From CAMDBL01 sp964498125 (GTDB lineage Bacteria; Pseudomonadota; Alphaproteobacteria; Rhizobiales; Hyphomicrobiaceae), in NCBI GenBank assembly GCA_964498125.1, contig CAZCGE010000081.1:1-45826 (forward strand): a stretch of 45,826 nt of DNA, read 5' to 3'. This document shows, in pieces, positions 1-8,252 of the stretch. Position 1 is the stretch's first letter. Every line of letters starts with the position of its first letter. The notes under the pieces are model-generated. The model had not been told where the DNA came from. It saw only the letters and a program-made list of their open reading frames with translations, and ran no database searches. The translations under genes were made by a program, and so were the position numbers.

Positions 1-1
1 G

Positions 2-187
2 ATCAACGTCGCGGTGTATCTGCTTTCGGTCACGCGGGAATTCGACACATGGCCCGAATGCAATGAGCGAAAGCGCGCCTGGTTCACACCAGATGCCGCC
101 GCTGACGCGGTCGGCGAGCCCGAATTGCAAGTGCTGCTCAGGGACATTGCTTCCAAGGTCTCGAGCAGCCAATTGTTGGGTCGGTAG
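2..187 (+). CDS. NUDIX hydrolase, C-terminal part (gene starts before the window)
   Basis: The frame is open from the window edge to a TAG at 185-187 and encodes 61 residues. The segment VYLLSVTREFDTWPE followed by ERKRAWFTPDAA and EPELQVLL matches the C-terminal half of small NUDIX hydrolases of the diphosphoinositol-polyphosphate/diadenosine-phosphate type. In that family a Trp-Pro-Glu and an Arg-x-Trp-Phe segment follow the NUDIX box. The box itself (Gx5Ex7REUxEExGU) would lie upstream of the window, so catalytic competence cannot be judged. The substrate is likely a nucleoside diphosphate linked to another moiety, by family only. About 130 bp without a recognisable feature separate it from the next gene. 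Confidence 0.75.
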   Translation: MNVAVYLLSVTREFDTWPECNERKRAWFTPDAAADAVGEPELQVLLRDIASKVSSSQLLGR

Positions 188-316
188 GCCAGGCCTAACG
201 GCAGGGCATCACCCGGGCCGGTCGCAAGGCATGCACCGTCCGCTACGGCAAAACTTGACCGACCGTGCCCTGACCTACAAACATCCCGCTGCATCCACCG
301 CTCGAGCCCGATTCCC

Positions 317-2044
317 TTGGTGACCCCGCCAACCTCTCCGCCACTGCCGCAGGATATGCGGCGACGGCTGTCCGACGTGCTGCATCGTCTGGAGACGTGG
401 CGCGCGCGCCGCCGCTCGTCGCCGGCGTGGACGGCCATCGTTGCCGTCATACTCGCCGTCATGCTCTTGCCAATCGTCACGGTGTTGGTGCTGGCCTTGT
501 CCCCGACTGAAAGCATTTGGCCACATCTGCTGCGCACGGTGCTGCCGGCCGCGCTGATCGACACTGTGCTGCTGCTGACCGGCGTCGGGTTCCTGACGCT
601 GGCTCTCGGCACCAGCACGGCCTGGCTGGTGACGATGTATCGCTTTCCCGGCCGCGCTCTCCTCGACCGCCTGCTGGTCATCCCGTTGGCGATGCCGACC
701 TATATCGTTGCCTATTGCTACGTCGAGCTGCTGGACTACGCCGGCCCGGTGCAAAGCGGGCTGCGCGCGCTGATGGGCTGGCGCACGCCGGCCGACTATA
801 TGTTCCCCGATGTGCGCTCGCTCGGTGGCGCCGCCGCCATCATCTCGCTGGTGCTGTACCCCTATGTTTATCTGTCGGCGCGGGCCAGTTTCGTGCAGCA
901 ATCGGTCTGTGCACTGGAAGTTGCGCGCACACTCGGGCGGACATCGATGCAGAGTTGCTGGGAGGTTGCGCTGCCCTTGGCACGGCCTGCCCTGGCGGCA
1001 GGCTTGGCGCTCGCCTTGATGGAATGCCTCAACGACATCGGCGCGGTACAGTACCTCGGCATCGAAACGCTGACGGCCAGCGTCTATGCGACGTGGCTGC
1101 AGCGCTCCAACCTTGGCGGTGCGGCGCAACTCGCGGTCGTCATTCTCGCTTTTGTTGCCCTCTTCTTCATCCTGGAGCGCAGCGCACGCGGCCAGGGCCG
1201 CACACACCACACCACCGGCCGCTATCGCGCCATCCCTTTCCAGGACATCGAAGGCTGGCATGGCTGGGCCGCCGCCGGTCTGTGCGCCTTGCCGTTTGTG
1301 CTGGGCTTCGTTGTGCCGGTGATGGTCATCGCCCGGCACGCTTATCAGCACGCTGGCGAAGCCCTGGCCGGCGGATTTCTCCGCGCCGCATTCAACAGTG
1401 TCCTGCTGGCGACGACGGTGGCAGCGGCAGCCGTCGCCATTGCACTGGTTCTTGCCTATGCCCGCCGGGTTGCCGCCAACGGTTTCACGCGCCCCGCCGT
1501 TGTGCTGGCCGGGCTCGGCTACGCTGTGCCCGGAACCGTGCTGGCGCTCGGCCTGATGATTCCGCTGGCCATGCTGGACAACAGCATCGATGCCATGGCC
1601 CGCTCCATGTTCGGAGTTTCATCGGGACTGCTGCTGTCGGGGTCGGTCGCCGCGCTGACGTTGGCGCTCGCCATTCGCTTTCTGGCCGTCGGACTTGGCT
1701 CGATCGATGCCGGCTTGGAACGCATCTCGCTCAATCTCGATGCCGCCGCGCGAGCCCTGGGCGAGACGGCTCTGTCGACGCTGTGGCGTGTGCATATGCC
1801 GATGCTGTTGCCGGCGATCGGCGCGGGCGCACTGCTGGTATTCGTCGATGCGATGAAGGAGTTGCCGGCGACGCTGCTGCTGCGCCCGTTCAACTTCGAG
1901 ACCTTGGCCACCCACGTCTACAGTCTTGCCGCGCTCGAGCAATTCGAGCAGGCAGCCCTTGGTGCTCTGGTGATCGTTGCGGTCGGTCTGGTGCCGGTGC
2001 TGCTGCTGCATCAGGCGGTGGCGGGGCGCCGACCAGGCGCGTGA
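317..2044 (+). CDS. ABC transporter permease, ferric-iron (FbpB/AfuB) type
   Basis: This is a 575-residue inner-membrane permease made of two homologous halves with about 12 hydrophobic segments in total. Each half carries an EAA-type loop that contacts the ATPase: EVARTLGRTSMQSCWEVALP followed by ALPLARP near residues 200-220, and DAAARALGETALSTLWRVHM near residues 475-495. This double-permease layout is typical of FbpB/AfuB/SfuB proteins, which import Fe3+ from a periplasmic binding protein. The start is uncertain: TTG 317, GTG 320 or ATG 356 all keep the whole membrane domain. Neither a binding protein nor an ATPase lies next to it here. A NUDIX gene is upstream and the flagellar operon converges downstream, so its partners must be elsewhere or lost. 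Thiamine or another substrate cannot be excluded. Confidence 0.85.
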   Translation: MVTPPTSPPLPQDMRRRLSDVLHRLETWRARRRSSPAWTAIVAVILAVMLLPIVTVLVLALSPTESIWPHLLRTVLPAALIDTVLLLTGVGFLTLALGTSTAWLVTMYRFPGRALLDRLLVIPLAMPTYIVAYCYVELLDYAGPVQSGLRALMGWRTPADYMFPDVRSLGGAAAIISLVLYPYVYLSARASFVQQSVCALEVARTLGRTSMQSCWEVALPLARPALAAGLALALMECLNDIGAVQYLGIETLTASVYATWLQRSNLGGAAQLAVVILAFVALFFILERSARGQGRTHHTTGRYRAIPFQDIEGWHGWAAAGLCALPFVLGFVVPVMVIARHAYQHAGEALAGGFLRAAFNSVLLATTVAAAAVAIALVLAYARRVAANGFTRPAVVLAGLGYAVPGTVLALGLMIPLAMLDNSIDAMARSMFGVSSGLLLSGSVAALTLALAIRFLAVGLGSIDAGLERISLNLDAAARALGETALSTLWRVHMPMLLPAIGAGALLVFVDAMKELPATLLLRPFNFETLATHVYSLAALEQFEQAALGALVIVAVGLVPVLLLHQAVAGRRPGA

Positions 2045-2075
2045 CGCGGATGCAGCATTAAGTGCCGCAACGGCC

Positions 2076-2366
2076 TCACGACTGGCGGCCGATCGCCACC
2101 AGACAGCTATCGATGGATCGCAGAGCCTCGATCATCAACGCCTTGGGGTTGTCTTTCCTGGTCTTCGACAAGGACAGCAGCTGCACGGCCAACAGCTCGA
2201 TGCCATTGACGATCGCCGCTGACCTGCGCGTCTCCTCTGGTTGAAAGTATGGCGCGCGCGCGGTTGCGGCCGGCAGCGTCTGTGCCGGGACAACGGCTGG
2301 ATCCGGCCGCGTCGAACCCCGACCCTTTTCAATCAACTCCGATAGTCTGACAGCTTTGACCGACAT
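2076..2366 (-). CDS. hypothetical protein at the end of the flagellar operon
   Basis: This is a 96-residue soluble protein that I do not recognise. The ATG at 2366 is chosen over an upstream in-frame ATG at 2438 because GGGGAGAAGG lies just before it, and because its N-terminus (MSVKAVRLSELIEKGRG) looks like a real start. The first half is Pro/Ala-rich. The second half (residues ~50-96) is a likely helical pair containing NGIELLAVQLLSLSKTRKDN. It is the last minus-strand gene of the flagellar block and converges with the iron permease. Position suggests, but does not show, a flagellar accessory role. Confidence 0.5.
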   Translation of the reverse strand: MSVKAVRLSELIEKGRGSTRPDPAVVPAQTLPAATARAPYFQPEETRRSAAIVNGIELLAVQLLSLSKTRKDNPKALMIEALRSIDSCLVAIGRQS

Positions 2367-2485
2367 CGCCCTTCTCCCCATGCCTGGTGGCGCCCTTACA
2401 AACGAGTCCCGGCTCAGTGTCGCCGCAATCGCGGACATGGCCCAATGTTGTCGCCGACTCGGCTGGTGTCAGGCTCGCCTTGGCG

Positions 2486-3010
2486 TCAATGCGCGGAAGC
2501 TTTGGTCTTGGACTTCTTGCCCTCGCCGGCAGGGGTGTCGGTCAGCATCTTTTGCCCGCCGCGAACCTGATCGACGGCAATATAGCCGAAGTCCTCGAGC
2601 ACGACATCGTACAGGACCTCGCTGCCGAACCGCGCATTGACCGCGTTCTTGATGAGCGTGGTGAGCCCGCTCCAGCTCTCCTTCGTCAGCTTCTTGATGT
2701 CGAGGTCGCGACCCGTGTAGATCCCCTGAAACGCCGCATCGAGCAGAAACACCTCGGGTTTGACCGTCAGGTCCTTCAGTGTTTCCGCTGGAGAAATGAA
2801 TGTGAATTGCGCAATGATGTAGCCAGTGACCTTGCCATGCTCCACCACGGGTATGCTGATCGGTTTGATCTTGACGTTGGTCATTTTACCGATGTCTTTG
2901 CCGCCCGCAACGCCGGCATGCTCCTGCCCGGTTCTCCACACCGTCCCGGCGTAACCCGAGGCGACAGTGACCATGCAGACCAAAACACCGATGGCTGCGG
3001 TTCGAATCAC
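2486..3010 (-). CDS. membrane-anchored or exported flagellar-cluster protein of unknown function (FliL-like layout)
   Basis: This 174-residue protein begins with a hydrophobic segment (VIRTAAIGVLVCMVTVASG) that serves as a signal peptide or single anchor. About 135 residues follow, including VTGYIIAQFTFISPAETL and ARFGSEVLYDVVLEDFGYI. The proposed GTG start at 3010 is preceded by GGAGG and overlaps the TGA of the FlgN-like gene as GTGA, a strong sign of coupled translation. One N-terminal anchor plus a periplasmic domain with a late 'xxVLxxDFxxI' strand resembles the architecture of FliL, but I see no decisive FliL motif. It ends with a Lys-rich tail. Confidence 0.6.
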   Translation of the reverse strand: MIRTAAIGVLVCMVTVASGYAGTVWRTGQEHAGVAGGKDIGKMTNVKIKPISIPVVEHGKVTGYIIAQFTFISPAETLKDLTVKPEVFLLDAAFQGIYTGRDLDIKKLTKESWSGLTTLIKNAVNARFGSEVLYDVVLEDFGYIAVDQVRGGQKMLTDTPAGEGKKSKTKASAH

Positions 3011-3375
3011 GACGGCCTCCGGCCTGTCGCGAATGGCATGGAATATGTGCCATCGGAATCGGCGGCGCGACTGATCGCGGTCAGTATTCCCACGATCTCG
3101 CTGGCGGCGGCGATGTGGACTTCGAGCAAAGATCGGTTGACGGAAAGCTTTGCACGCAGCTGCTCGATCCGGCGCAGCGCTTTCTGGTCGAGACTGGCGC
3201 GCGGCAATGCGCTCACGAGCTTGCTGAGCTCGAAAAGGATCATGGTCTTGTGCGTGGCTATGGCCATATGATCGGCCGGCTCGGCCCGGCGCAGGGCCGC
3301 GCTCTCCGCGTCGACCAGCGCGATGGCGCGATTGAGGATGGCGCACAATGCTGTATTCATGCTGTCCAATGCCAT
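3007..3375 (-). CDS. FlgN-like export chaperone for hook-associated proteins (probable)
   Basis: This is a 122-residue, predominantly helical protein. FlgN-family proteins bind FlgK and FlgL in the cytoplasm and deliver them to the flagellar export gate. The C-terminal stretch NRSLLEVHIAAASEIVGILT followed by a Tyr-containing tail fits the FlgN pattern of a long amphipathic helix ending in a short flexible tail. Both presumed clients, FlgK and FlgL, are encoded upstream in the same operon. It starts at ATG 3375 (an internal ATG at 3360 is possible) and overlaps the next gene by 4 nt. Overall similarity is weak, so the assignment rests on fold pattern and context. Confidence 0.55.
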   Translation of the reverse strand: MALDSMNTALCAILNRAIALVDAESAALRRAEPADHMAIATHKTMILFELSKLVSALPRASLDQKALRRIEQLRAKLSVNRSLLEVHIAAASEIVGILTAISRAADSDGTYSMPFATGRRPS

Positions 3376-3404
3376 CGCCCGCCCCTGTCGTGCTTGTGCG
3401 CCAA

Positions 3405-3512
3405 CACTAAAGCGCTTGCCACTCGAATTGAATCAGGAGAAAGCGCACTAGTCCTTTGTTTGTCGCACTTTCTACGCCAAACCCGTGCCCACTTTGGCGG
3501 AAAATGCTCTAA
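3405..3512. repeat. rhizobial-type intergenic palindromic repeat
   Basis: The gap between the FlgN-like and FlgJ-like genes is unlike its coding neighbours. It contains AAAGCGC and GAAAGCGCAC half-sites around 3410-3450. Its right end (3481-3512), read on the minus strand, gives TAGAGCATTTTCCGCC then AAAGTGGGCACGGG. This resembles the widespread 'AGAGCATTTTC...AAGTGG' repeats found between genes in many rhizobial genomes. A weaker look-alike (AGAGCACTTTCCACTT) occurs at 45688-45703. It sits inside the flagellar operon and may act as an attenuator or processing site. Confidence 0.45.
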
Positions 3513-3513
3513 C

Positions 3514-3810
3514 TCAAAGCGGCTGCTTGCGCGCTGCTTCGAGGCTTGCTCTCAGACCAAGCGTGCCATGGGTCGCAATCACGCCGCCCAGATGACGCGC
3601 CAGTTCCGTTCGTGCCAGCTGCCCCGCCAGCCCGGCCCCGTATGCCGCTTTGCCTTTCGGCAGCGCGGCTTCGACAAGAATCGAAAGCAAGGCCGCTTCG
3701 AATTGCGTGTAGACGTCGTTTGGTGGTGAACGATGACTCGAGATCACGGGCGCCACGGGACGCGCATTTTCAATCCCCGCTGCGATTGCCGCGATAGCAT
3801 TCTCAGTCAT
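3514..3810 (-). CDS. FlgJ-like rod-binding protein (single-domain)
   Basis: This is a 98-residue protein. FlgJ caps the growing periplasmic rod. Many alphaproteobacteria keep only the N-terminal rod-binding domain and lack the muramidase domain. Here VYTQFEAALLSILVEAALPK is the usual 'FEAMFLxxxLxxMxP' helix, and ELARHLGGVIATHGTLGLRA matches the 'xxAxxIAxxGGIGLA' helix that ends the domain. There is no hydrolase domain. The start at ATG 3810 is preceded by GAGGA; an upstream in-frame ATG at 3840 is less likely. It lies 36 nt downstream of the FliJ-like gene. Confidence 0.65.
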   Translation of the reverse strand: MTENAIAAIAAGIENARPVAPVISSHRSPPNDVYTQFEAALLSILVEAALPKGKAAYGAGLAGQLARTELARHLGGVIATHGTLGLRASLEAARKQPL

Positions 3811-3846
3811 GGCGTCCTCGTGCCTGCCCGCCGGCAGCATGCAAGC

Positions 3847-4254
3847 TCAATCTTGCGTCGGCCTTTCGCTGAGCGGTGTCGTCAGCCGGTCGATCAGTTC
3901 GGCGAAGTCCTGGCGCCGCTGCCGGTCGCGGTGTTCCTGTGCGGTTCTGTCGACCAGCAATGCCAGCAGGCGGGTAGCCGCCGCCTCCTGCAAAACGACC
4001 TCCGACTGGCGACTGCAGGCCGCCGCTAGATCGGCAATGCGCTGCAAGGCGCGGCCAGGTCTGCCCAGTGCCGCGGCAATCGTTGGATCGAGCGTCGGGT
4101 TGTCGCCACTCAGGGCGGCCATCAGCAGGTCGCGTGCATGTTCTGCCTGCTGCAGGTGCGCCTGGCATTCCCGCAATGCGACCTGCTCCAGGCGATGGCG
4201 CAGGTTCTGAGCCGCGTACAGGCGGTCGATGCGATTCGTGCGCGACGGTGCCAT
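3847..4254 (-). CDS. FliJ-like coiled-coil flagellar export protein (probable)
   Basis: This 135-residue protein is rich in Gln, Arg, Glu and Ala. Two long helices (residues ~8-50 and ~75-125) flank a short break containing DNPTLDP. FliJ proteins are about 140 residues long, form an antiparallel coiled coil, and link the export ATPase to FlhA. This one directly follows fliR (7 nt gap) and flhA. FliJ is poorly conserved, so layout and location are the main evidence. ATG 4254 is chosen because GAGGG precedes it and it fits fliR's stop. The export ATPase FliI is not in the window. Confidence 0.5.
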   Translation of the reverse strand: MAPSRTNRIDRLYAAQNLRHRLEQVALRECQAHLQQAEHARDLLMAALSGDNPTLDPTIAAALGRPGRALQRIADLAAACSRQSEVVLQEAAATRLLALLVDRTAQEHRDRQRRQDFAELIDRLTTPLSERPTQD

Positions 4255-4261
4255 GATGCGA

Positions 4262-5014
4262 TCACCCTCGCGAAAGCCAATCGAGGAACGCACTGGCGAA
4301 CGCCGCGGTCATTTCCCCGCACAGGAGAAAAATCAGCCAAAACGCTGTCAGGATCAGGAAGGGCGCGGAGATGAAAAACACCGGCACCATCGGTGCGATC
4401 TTGTTGACGATGCCAAACGCCAGATTGATCAGTATGGCCGCGGCCAGGAACGGGGACGCGACGCGCACGGCAATCCGCAGCGCATCGGCCGCCGCCAAGG
4501 TGACCCGAGCCAACACGACCTCGGGTTCGGCAATGATGCCAAAAGGCATGGCCGCATAGGACTCGATCAGCGTCAGAACCAGTTCGACATGGAAGTCGAG
4601 CACGAACAACAAGGTCACGACCGCCGCCGAGATCGGTGCCCCGAGTTCGGGGATGACCTCGCCCGATCCGTCATCGACAGAGGCCATGCCGCTGAAGCCC
4701 ATCATTTGGGCCATGCAGTTCAGCGCCAATTGCACCGCGGAGTAAAGGCAACGCGCCAGAACCCCGATGATGCCGCCGGCCAGGCACTCGGCCGCGATCA
4801 GGCGTGCGGTACTGCCATTGGCCTCCAGTTGGCCCAATGGTCCAATGCTGCTCGCCAGCATCGGTGTGATCGCCGTCGATAGGGCGAGCGCCAGATACAA
4901 CCGCACCTGCATCGGCACGTGCGGGGAAGAGTAGCCGGGCACCAGCATCAGGCAGCAGCCCACCCTGCAAAACACCAGGCCATAGGCAGACAGCGGACCA
5001 AGCTCGAGCGCCAT
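4262..5014 (-). CDS. fliR: flagellar export gate protein FliR
   Basis: This is a 250-residue inner-membrane protein, the usual FliR length. FliR joins FliP and FliQ in the core of the flagellar type III export gate. It has several hydrophobic segments. The family-typical region around residues 100-125 reads LALNCMAQMMGFSGMASVDD, matching the 'GxxxGxxxAxxxDP' loop, and a conserved C-terminal pair of membrane helices follows (PMVPVFFISAPFLILTAFWL). Its ATG at 5014 overlaps the last base of flhA's TGA (TGATG), so the two are translationally coupled. Confidence 0.95.
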   Translation of the reverse strand: MALELGPLSAYGLVFCRVGCCLMLVPGYSSPHVPMQVRLYLALALSTAITPMLASSIGPLGQLEANGSTARLIAAECLAGGIIGVLARCLYSAVQLALNCMAQMMGFSGMASVDDGSGEVIPELGAPISAAVVTLLFVLDFHVELVLTLIESYAAMPFGIIAEPEVVLARVTLAAADALRIAVRVASPFLAAAILINLAFGIVNKIAPMVPVFFISAPFLILTAFWLIFLLCGEMTAAFASAFLDWLSRG

Positions 5015-7104
5015 CACGCGATGACACCGAGCGGCTTGATCTGGGGAGCGCGCGCGATCTCCATGTGCGACAGAACCGGCAAGGCAGGGAACAGGCGCTC
5101 GATGATCATGCGCACGAAGGATCTGGCCTCGGGTGTCGCAACCAGGGCAAATGACTCGGCTTTCTCCATCAGTTCCCGGATCGTTCGCGACGCCTCGCCG
5201 CAGAACTGTTCGATCGACTTCGGATCGAGGTCGAATTCGATCACCTCTCCCCTGGCGTCGCGTTTCAGGCTCTGTTGGAATGCGAGTTCCCACCGGCTGC
5301 CAAGCCGCAGGATGCGCAACACGCCATCCTCGGCGAGATCGCCGCAGATCTGCTGGCCCATGCGCATGCGAACATGCTCGGCAATCTGTTCGGTCTTGCG
5401 CACGTGCGGCGCGATCTCGGCAATGGCTTCCAGAACGAGATGCAGGCTGCGGATCGACACGCGCTCGGCGAGCAGCACTTTCAGGACGGATTGCACGCCG
5501 GAATAGGAAATGTGGGCCGGCACGATCTCCTCCAGCAATTTTCGGTACTCCGGATCGAGCCGATCCAGGAGATTACGCAGGCTGCGGTAGGACAGGAGCT
5601 GGGCAAGGTTGGCGGTGATGGTCTCGCGGACATGGGTCAGCACCACCGAAATATTGTCGATCGGCGTAAATCCGGCGCGGCGAACCGCGCCAGCGTGGGT
5701 CTCCGAAATCCAGACCGCGGGCATGCCGAATGCAGGTTCGATGGCATCGTCGGCTGGCACATTGGGCTTGCCGCCGCGCCCGGTCACCACCAGCAGGTCG
5801 CCGATGCGAATCTCACCGCTCGCCAGCATCGTGCCATTGATCTTGATCTGATAGCTCTTGTTGGCGACCGACAGGTCGTCCGACACCTTGATCTCGGGCA
5901 CCACCAGGCCGTAGGTCTTGGCAAACTTGCGCCGCATGTTGCTCATGCGCTGTGCAATCTCGCCATGCTTGGGCAGCAGCGCGCCGGCCAATTGCTTGCC
6001 GAGACAAAGCTCGATCTCGGGCGCGGCCAGGGAGCCCTTGAGCGACTGCCGCGCCTCCAGCTCGGTCTGCCGCGACTGCTCGCGCGCGGTCGATTCGACG
6101 GCGTCCTGGTCCGCCTGCTCCCACCGCGGGATGGTGTAGGCGAAGAAAAACAGGATGCCGGCGATCAGCGCGAAGACGAAGAACGGCAGGCCCGGCGCCA
6201 GCGACAGGATCAGCACCACCGTTCCGGCCAGGTTGAGCGCCTTGGGATAACTCCCGAGCTGGGCGAACACAGCCTTGTCGGTCGATCCTCGCGTGCCGCC
6301 CTTGGAGACCAGCAGGCCCGCGGCCAGGGCAACGATCAGCGAGGGGATTTGCGTGACCAGACCATCGCCGACGGACAGCTTCGTGAAGACATCGGTGGCT
6401 TCCGCAAACGACATGCCGTGGCGCAGGACGCCAATCAGTACCCCTCCGAACATGTTGACGGCGGTGATGATCAGTGCGGCGACCGCATCGCCGCGCACGA
6501 ATTTCGAGGTGCCGTCCATGGCGCCATAGAATGCGCTTTCCTCCTCCAGCTCGCGCCGCCTCTGGCGCGCTTCCTTCTCATCGATCATCCCGGCCGAGAG
6601 TTCGGCGTCGATGGCCATCTGTTTGCCGGGAATGGCATCCAGCGTGAACCGTGCGCCCACTTCGGCGATGCGCGTCGCGCCCTTCGTGATGACGAGAAAA
6701 TTCACCGTTATCAGAATAGCGAAGACCACCGTGCCGATGATGAAGTCCCCGCCCATGACGAAGTTGGCGAAGCCCGCCACAACGTGGCCGGCGGCGGTAT
6801 AACCTTCGGCGCCATTCGAGAGAATGAGCCTCGTGGTGGCCACGTTGAGCGACAGCCGCAGCATGGTGCAGATCAGCAGGATTGTGGGAAACGCGGAGAA
6901 GCTGAGCGGCTTGTCGATCCACAAGGCGACCATCAGAATCAACACGGACATGGCGATCGATATCGCCAGCCCCAGGTCGATGAAGAAGGGCGGCAATGGC
7001 AGGAACAGAACCGTCAGCATGAGAACGATGGCGACCGCGAAGCCGACGTCGTTCGACATGCCTGAGGACTGCGCGCGGCTCTTTACCGCCTTGGCGACTG
7101 CCAT
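5014..7104 (-). CDS. flhA: flagellar export apparatus protein FlhA
   Basis: This 696-residue protein has the FlhA/FHIPEP architecture. About eight transmembrane helices occupy residues 1-310, with the FHIPEP-type loop covering VITKGATRIAEVGARFTLDA followed by IPGKQMAIDAEL. A cytoplasmic domain (residues ~340-696) docks export substrates and chaperones. FlhA forms the nonameric ring of the export gate and uses the proton gradient. The start at ATG 7104 has AAAGGA six bases upstream; earlier in-frame codons lack a ribosome site and give a low-quality N-terminus. It lies 34 nt after fliQ and overlaps fliR by one base. Confidence 0.97.
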   Translation of the reverse strand: MAVAKAVKSRAQSSGMSNDVGFAVAIVLMLTVLFLPLPPFFIDLGLAISIAMSVLILMVALWIDKPLSFSAFPTILLICTMLRLSLNVATTRLILSNGAEGYTAAGHVVAGFANFVMGGDFIIGTVVFAILITVNFLVITKGATRIAEVGARFTLDAIPGKQMAIDAELSAGMIDEKEARQRRRELEEESAFYGAMDGTSKFVRGDAVAALIITAVNMFGGVLIGVLRHGMSFAEATDVFTKLSVGDGLVTQIPSLIVALAAGLLVSKGGTRGSTDKAVFAQLGSYPKALNLAGTVVLILSLAPGLPFFVFALIAGILFFFAYTIPRWEQADQDAVESTAREQSRQTELEARQSLKGSLAAPEIELCLGKQLAGALLPKHGEIAQRMSNMRRKFAKTYGLVVPEIKVSDDLSVANKSYQIKINGTMLASGEIRIGDLLVVTGRGGKPNVPADDAIEPAFGMPAVWISETHAGAVRRAGFTPIDNISVVLTHVRETITANLAQLLSYRSLRNLLDRLDPEYRKLLEEIVPAHISYSGVQSVLKVLLAERVSIRSLHLVLEAIAEIAPHVRKTEQIAEHVRMRMGQQICGDLAEDGVLRILRLGSRWELAFQQSLKRDARGEVIEFDLDPKSIEQFCGEASRTIRELMEKAESFALVATPEARSFVRMIIERLFPALPVLSHMEIARAPQIKPLGVIA

Positions 7105-7138
7105 GATGTCCTTTCGTGCCCGGGAGGCGGGCGCGTCC

Positions 7139-7408
7139 CTATCCGCCAGTGTGCACGATCCGCGCGTAGGCCTGCTGCGTGAAGTCCTGGATCGAGGTGC
7201 CGATGAATACGCTGGTGATCGACAGCGCCAGCAGAACGGCAATGATCTTTGGTACGAATGTCAGGGTTACTTCCTGAATCTGGGTCAAGGCTTGCAGCAC
7301 GGCGATGGCGGTGCCGACGAACATCGCGGCGAGGACCGCCGGCGCCGATGCGATCAGCACCGTCCAAATGGCCAACCGCAGCAGGTCGAGAACGTCGCCT
7401 GGTGTCAC
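7139..7408 (-). CDS. fliQ: flagellar export gate protein FliQ
   Basis: This 89-residue protein has two transmembrane helices, exactly the family's size. It begins with TPGDVLDLLRLAIWTVLIAS and has the FliQ pattern AVLQALTQIQEVTLTFVPKI between its helices, where the Q-x-Q-E-x-T-L-x-F-x-P-K signature is complete. FliQ subunits wrap the FliP-FliR core of the export channel. The GTG start at 7408 overlaps flgD's stop as GTGA, and the exact 89-residue length supports it. Confidence 0.95.
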   Translation of the reverse strand: MTPGDVLDLLRLAIWTVLIASAPAVLAAMFVGTAIAVLQALTQIQEVTLTFVPKIIAVLLALSITSVFIGTSIQDFTQQAYARIVHTGG

Positions 7409-7812
7409 GACCGCACCGTCACGCCCTGGCCGACGATGATCTCGCCGCCGCCAGCGAGTTGCGCAACGAGGCCTTCCGCGGCAATCCGCACGGCGGCGAC
7501 GGTGCCGGATGTCGCGCCATCGGCGGCAACGATCGTACGTCCAACCAGACCGGTGGCCTGGCCGACCGCAAGCGCATCGAGTACCGCGGCCAGCTTGACG
7601 TTGGTGGCCGTCGCCTGCTCGACTTGCGCAAACGACGACAACTGCGCAACGAGCTGCGTCGAGTCCATGGGTTTGGTCGGATCCTGATTCTGCAACTCGG
7701 CAACCAGCAGCCTGAGGAACGCATTGGTATCGAGCTTTCCGCTGCTGTTGGGCGCGGGCTCGGTGCCGCGCACGGTGCCTGGCGTTGCCGTCGTGATAGA
7801 TGCCACAGTCAT
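7405..7812 (-). CDS. flgD: hook-capping (hook assembly scaffold) protein FlgD, short alphaproteobacterial form
   Basis: This 135-residue protein carries the FlgD N-terminal signature LDTNAFLRLLVAELQNQDPT followed by KPMDSTQLVAQLSSFAQVEQ (residues ~27-66), which is diagnostic. FlgD forms the cap under which FlgE hook subunits polymerise. It ends after a short beta segment (VGRTIVAADG to VGQGVTV) and lacks the large Ig/tudor-like insertion of the ~230-residue enterobacterial form, as in other rhizobial FlgD proteins. Its ATG overlaps flbT's stop (ATGA) and its stop overlaps fliQ (GTGA). Confidence 0.93.
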   Translation of the reverse strand: MTVASITTATPGTVRGTEPAPNSSGKLDTNAFLRLLVAELQNQDPTKPMDSTQLVAQLSSFAQVEQATATNVKLAAVLDALAVGQATGLVGRTIVAADGATSGTVAAVRIAAEGLVAQLAGGGEIIVGQGVTVRS

Positions 7813-8252
7813 GGTGTCGCCTCCGCGGTGGTGGATGCCGGCTGGAATTCAAATGCATGCGTGCCGACACTGGTTTGGTTTTCGGCGGCAATGAGCACGC
7901 GCACCGCCTTCAGGGCCTCGAATACAAGATCTTGCGCGATCAATTCTCCGGCCCTGCGAATCTCGCCGATGATGTTGGCGTCGGTCTGTGTCGCGCAGGC
8001 AGCCTCGATCCAGGTCCTGAGCACCGGACGCAGGTGCCCGGCCGACGCTGGGTCCATCAGCAGCCCTTGGATCAGGAAGTACAACTGGCGAACCGGCGTC
8101 GTCGCCTCCTCGGCCTGCAGGACATGCGACTCCAGGAGAAATGCAACGTCGTTGAGCAGCTCGATGCGCACCTTGCGATCGACGCGAAGCACGGCACCAT
8201 TGATGTAAATGCGCTCGCCGGCGCGCAGACCAAGCTGCAAAGCCTTGCTCAC
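7809..8252 (-). CDS. flbT: flagellin translation regulator FlbT
   Basis: This is a 147-residue protein. FlbT is an alphaproteobacterial post-transcriptional regulator that binds the 5' leader of flagellin mRNA, repressing it in Caulobacter and activating it in Brucella. The N-terminal beta region (LRAGERIYINGAVLRVDRKV) and the following RIELLNDVAFLLESHVL are typical. The GTG start overlaps the flaF stop as GTGA, giving a flaF-flbT-flgD-fliQ chain of four genes with 4-nt overlaps. No flagellin gene is in the window, so its target lies elsewhere. Confidence 0.93.
   Translation of the reverse strand: MSKALQLGLRAGERIYINGAVLRVDRKVRIELLNDVAFLLESHVLQAEEATTPVRQLYFLIQGLLMDPASAGHLRPVLRTWIEAACATQTDANIIGEIRRAGELIAQDLVFEALKAVRVLIAAENQTSVGTHAFEFQPASTTAEATP

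Noticed and set aside
275..1351. Long open frame on the minus strand opposite the iron permease
   Set aside because: It is the complementary shadow of the permease, rich in Arg/Gln/His as expected of antisense frames in GC-rich DNA, with no family motif.
5275..7065. 596-codon plus-strand frame opposite flhA
   Set aside because: It lies entirely within flhA and its composition (Gly/His/Arg/Asp) is that of antisense GC-rich DNA.
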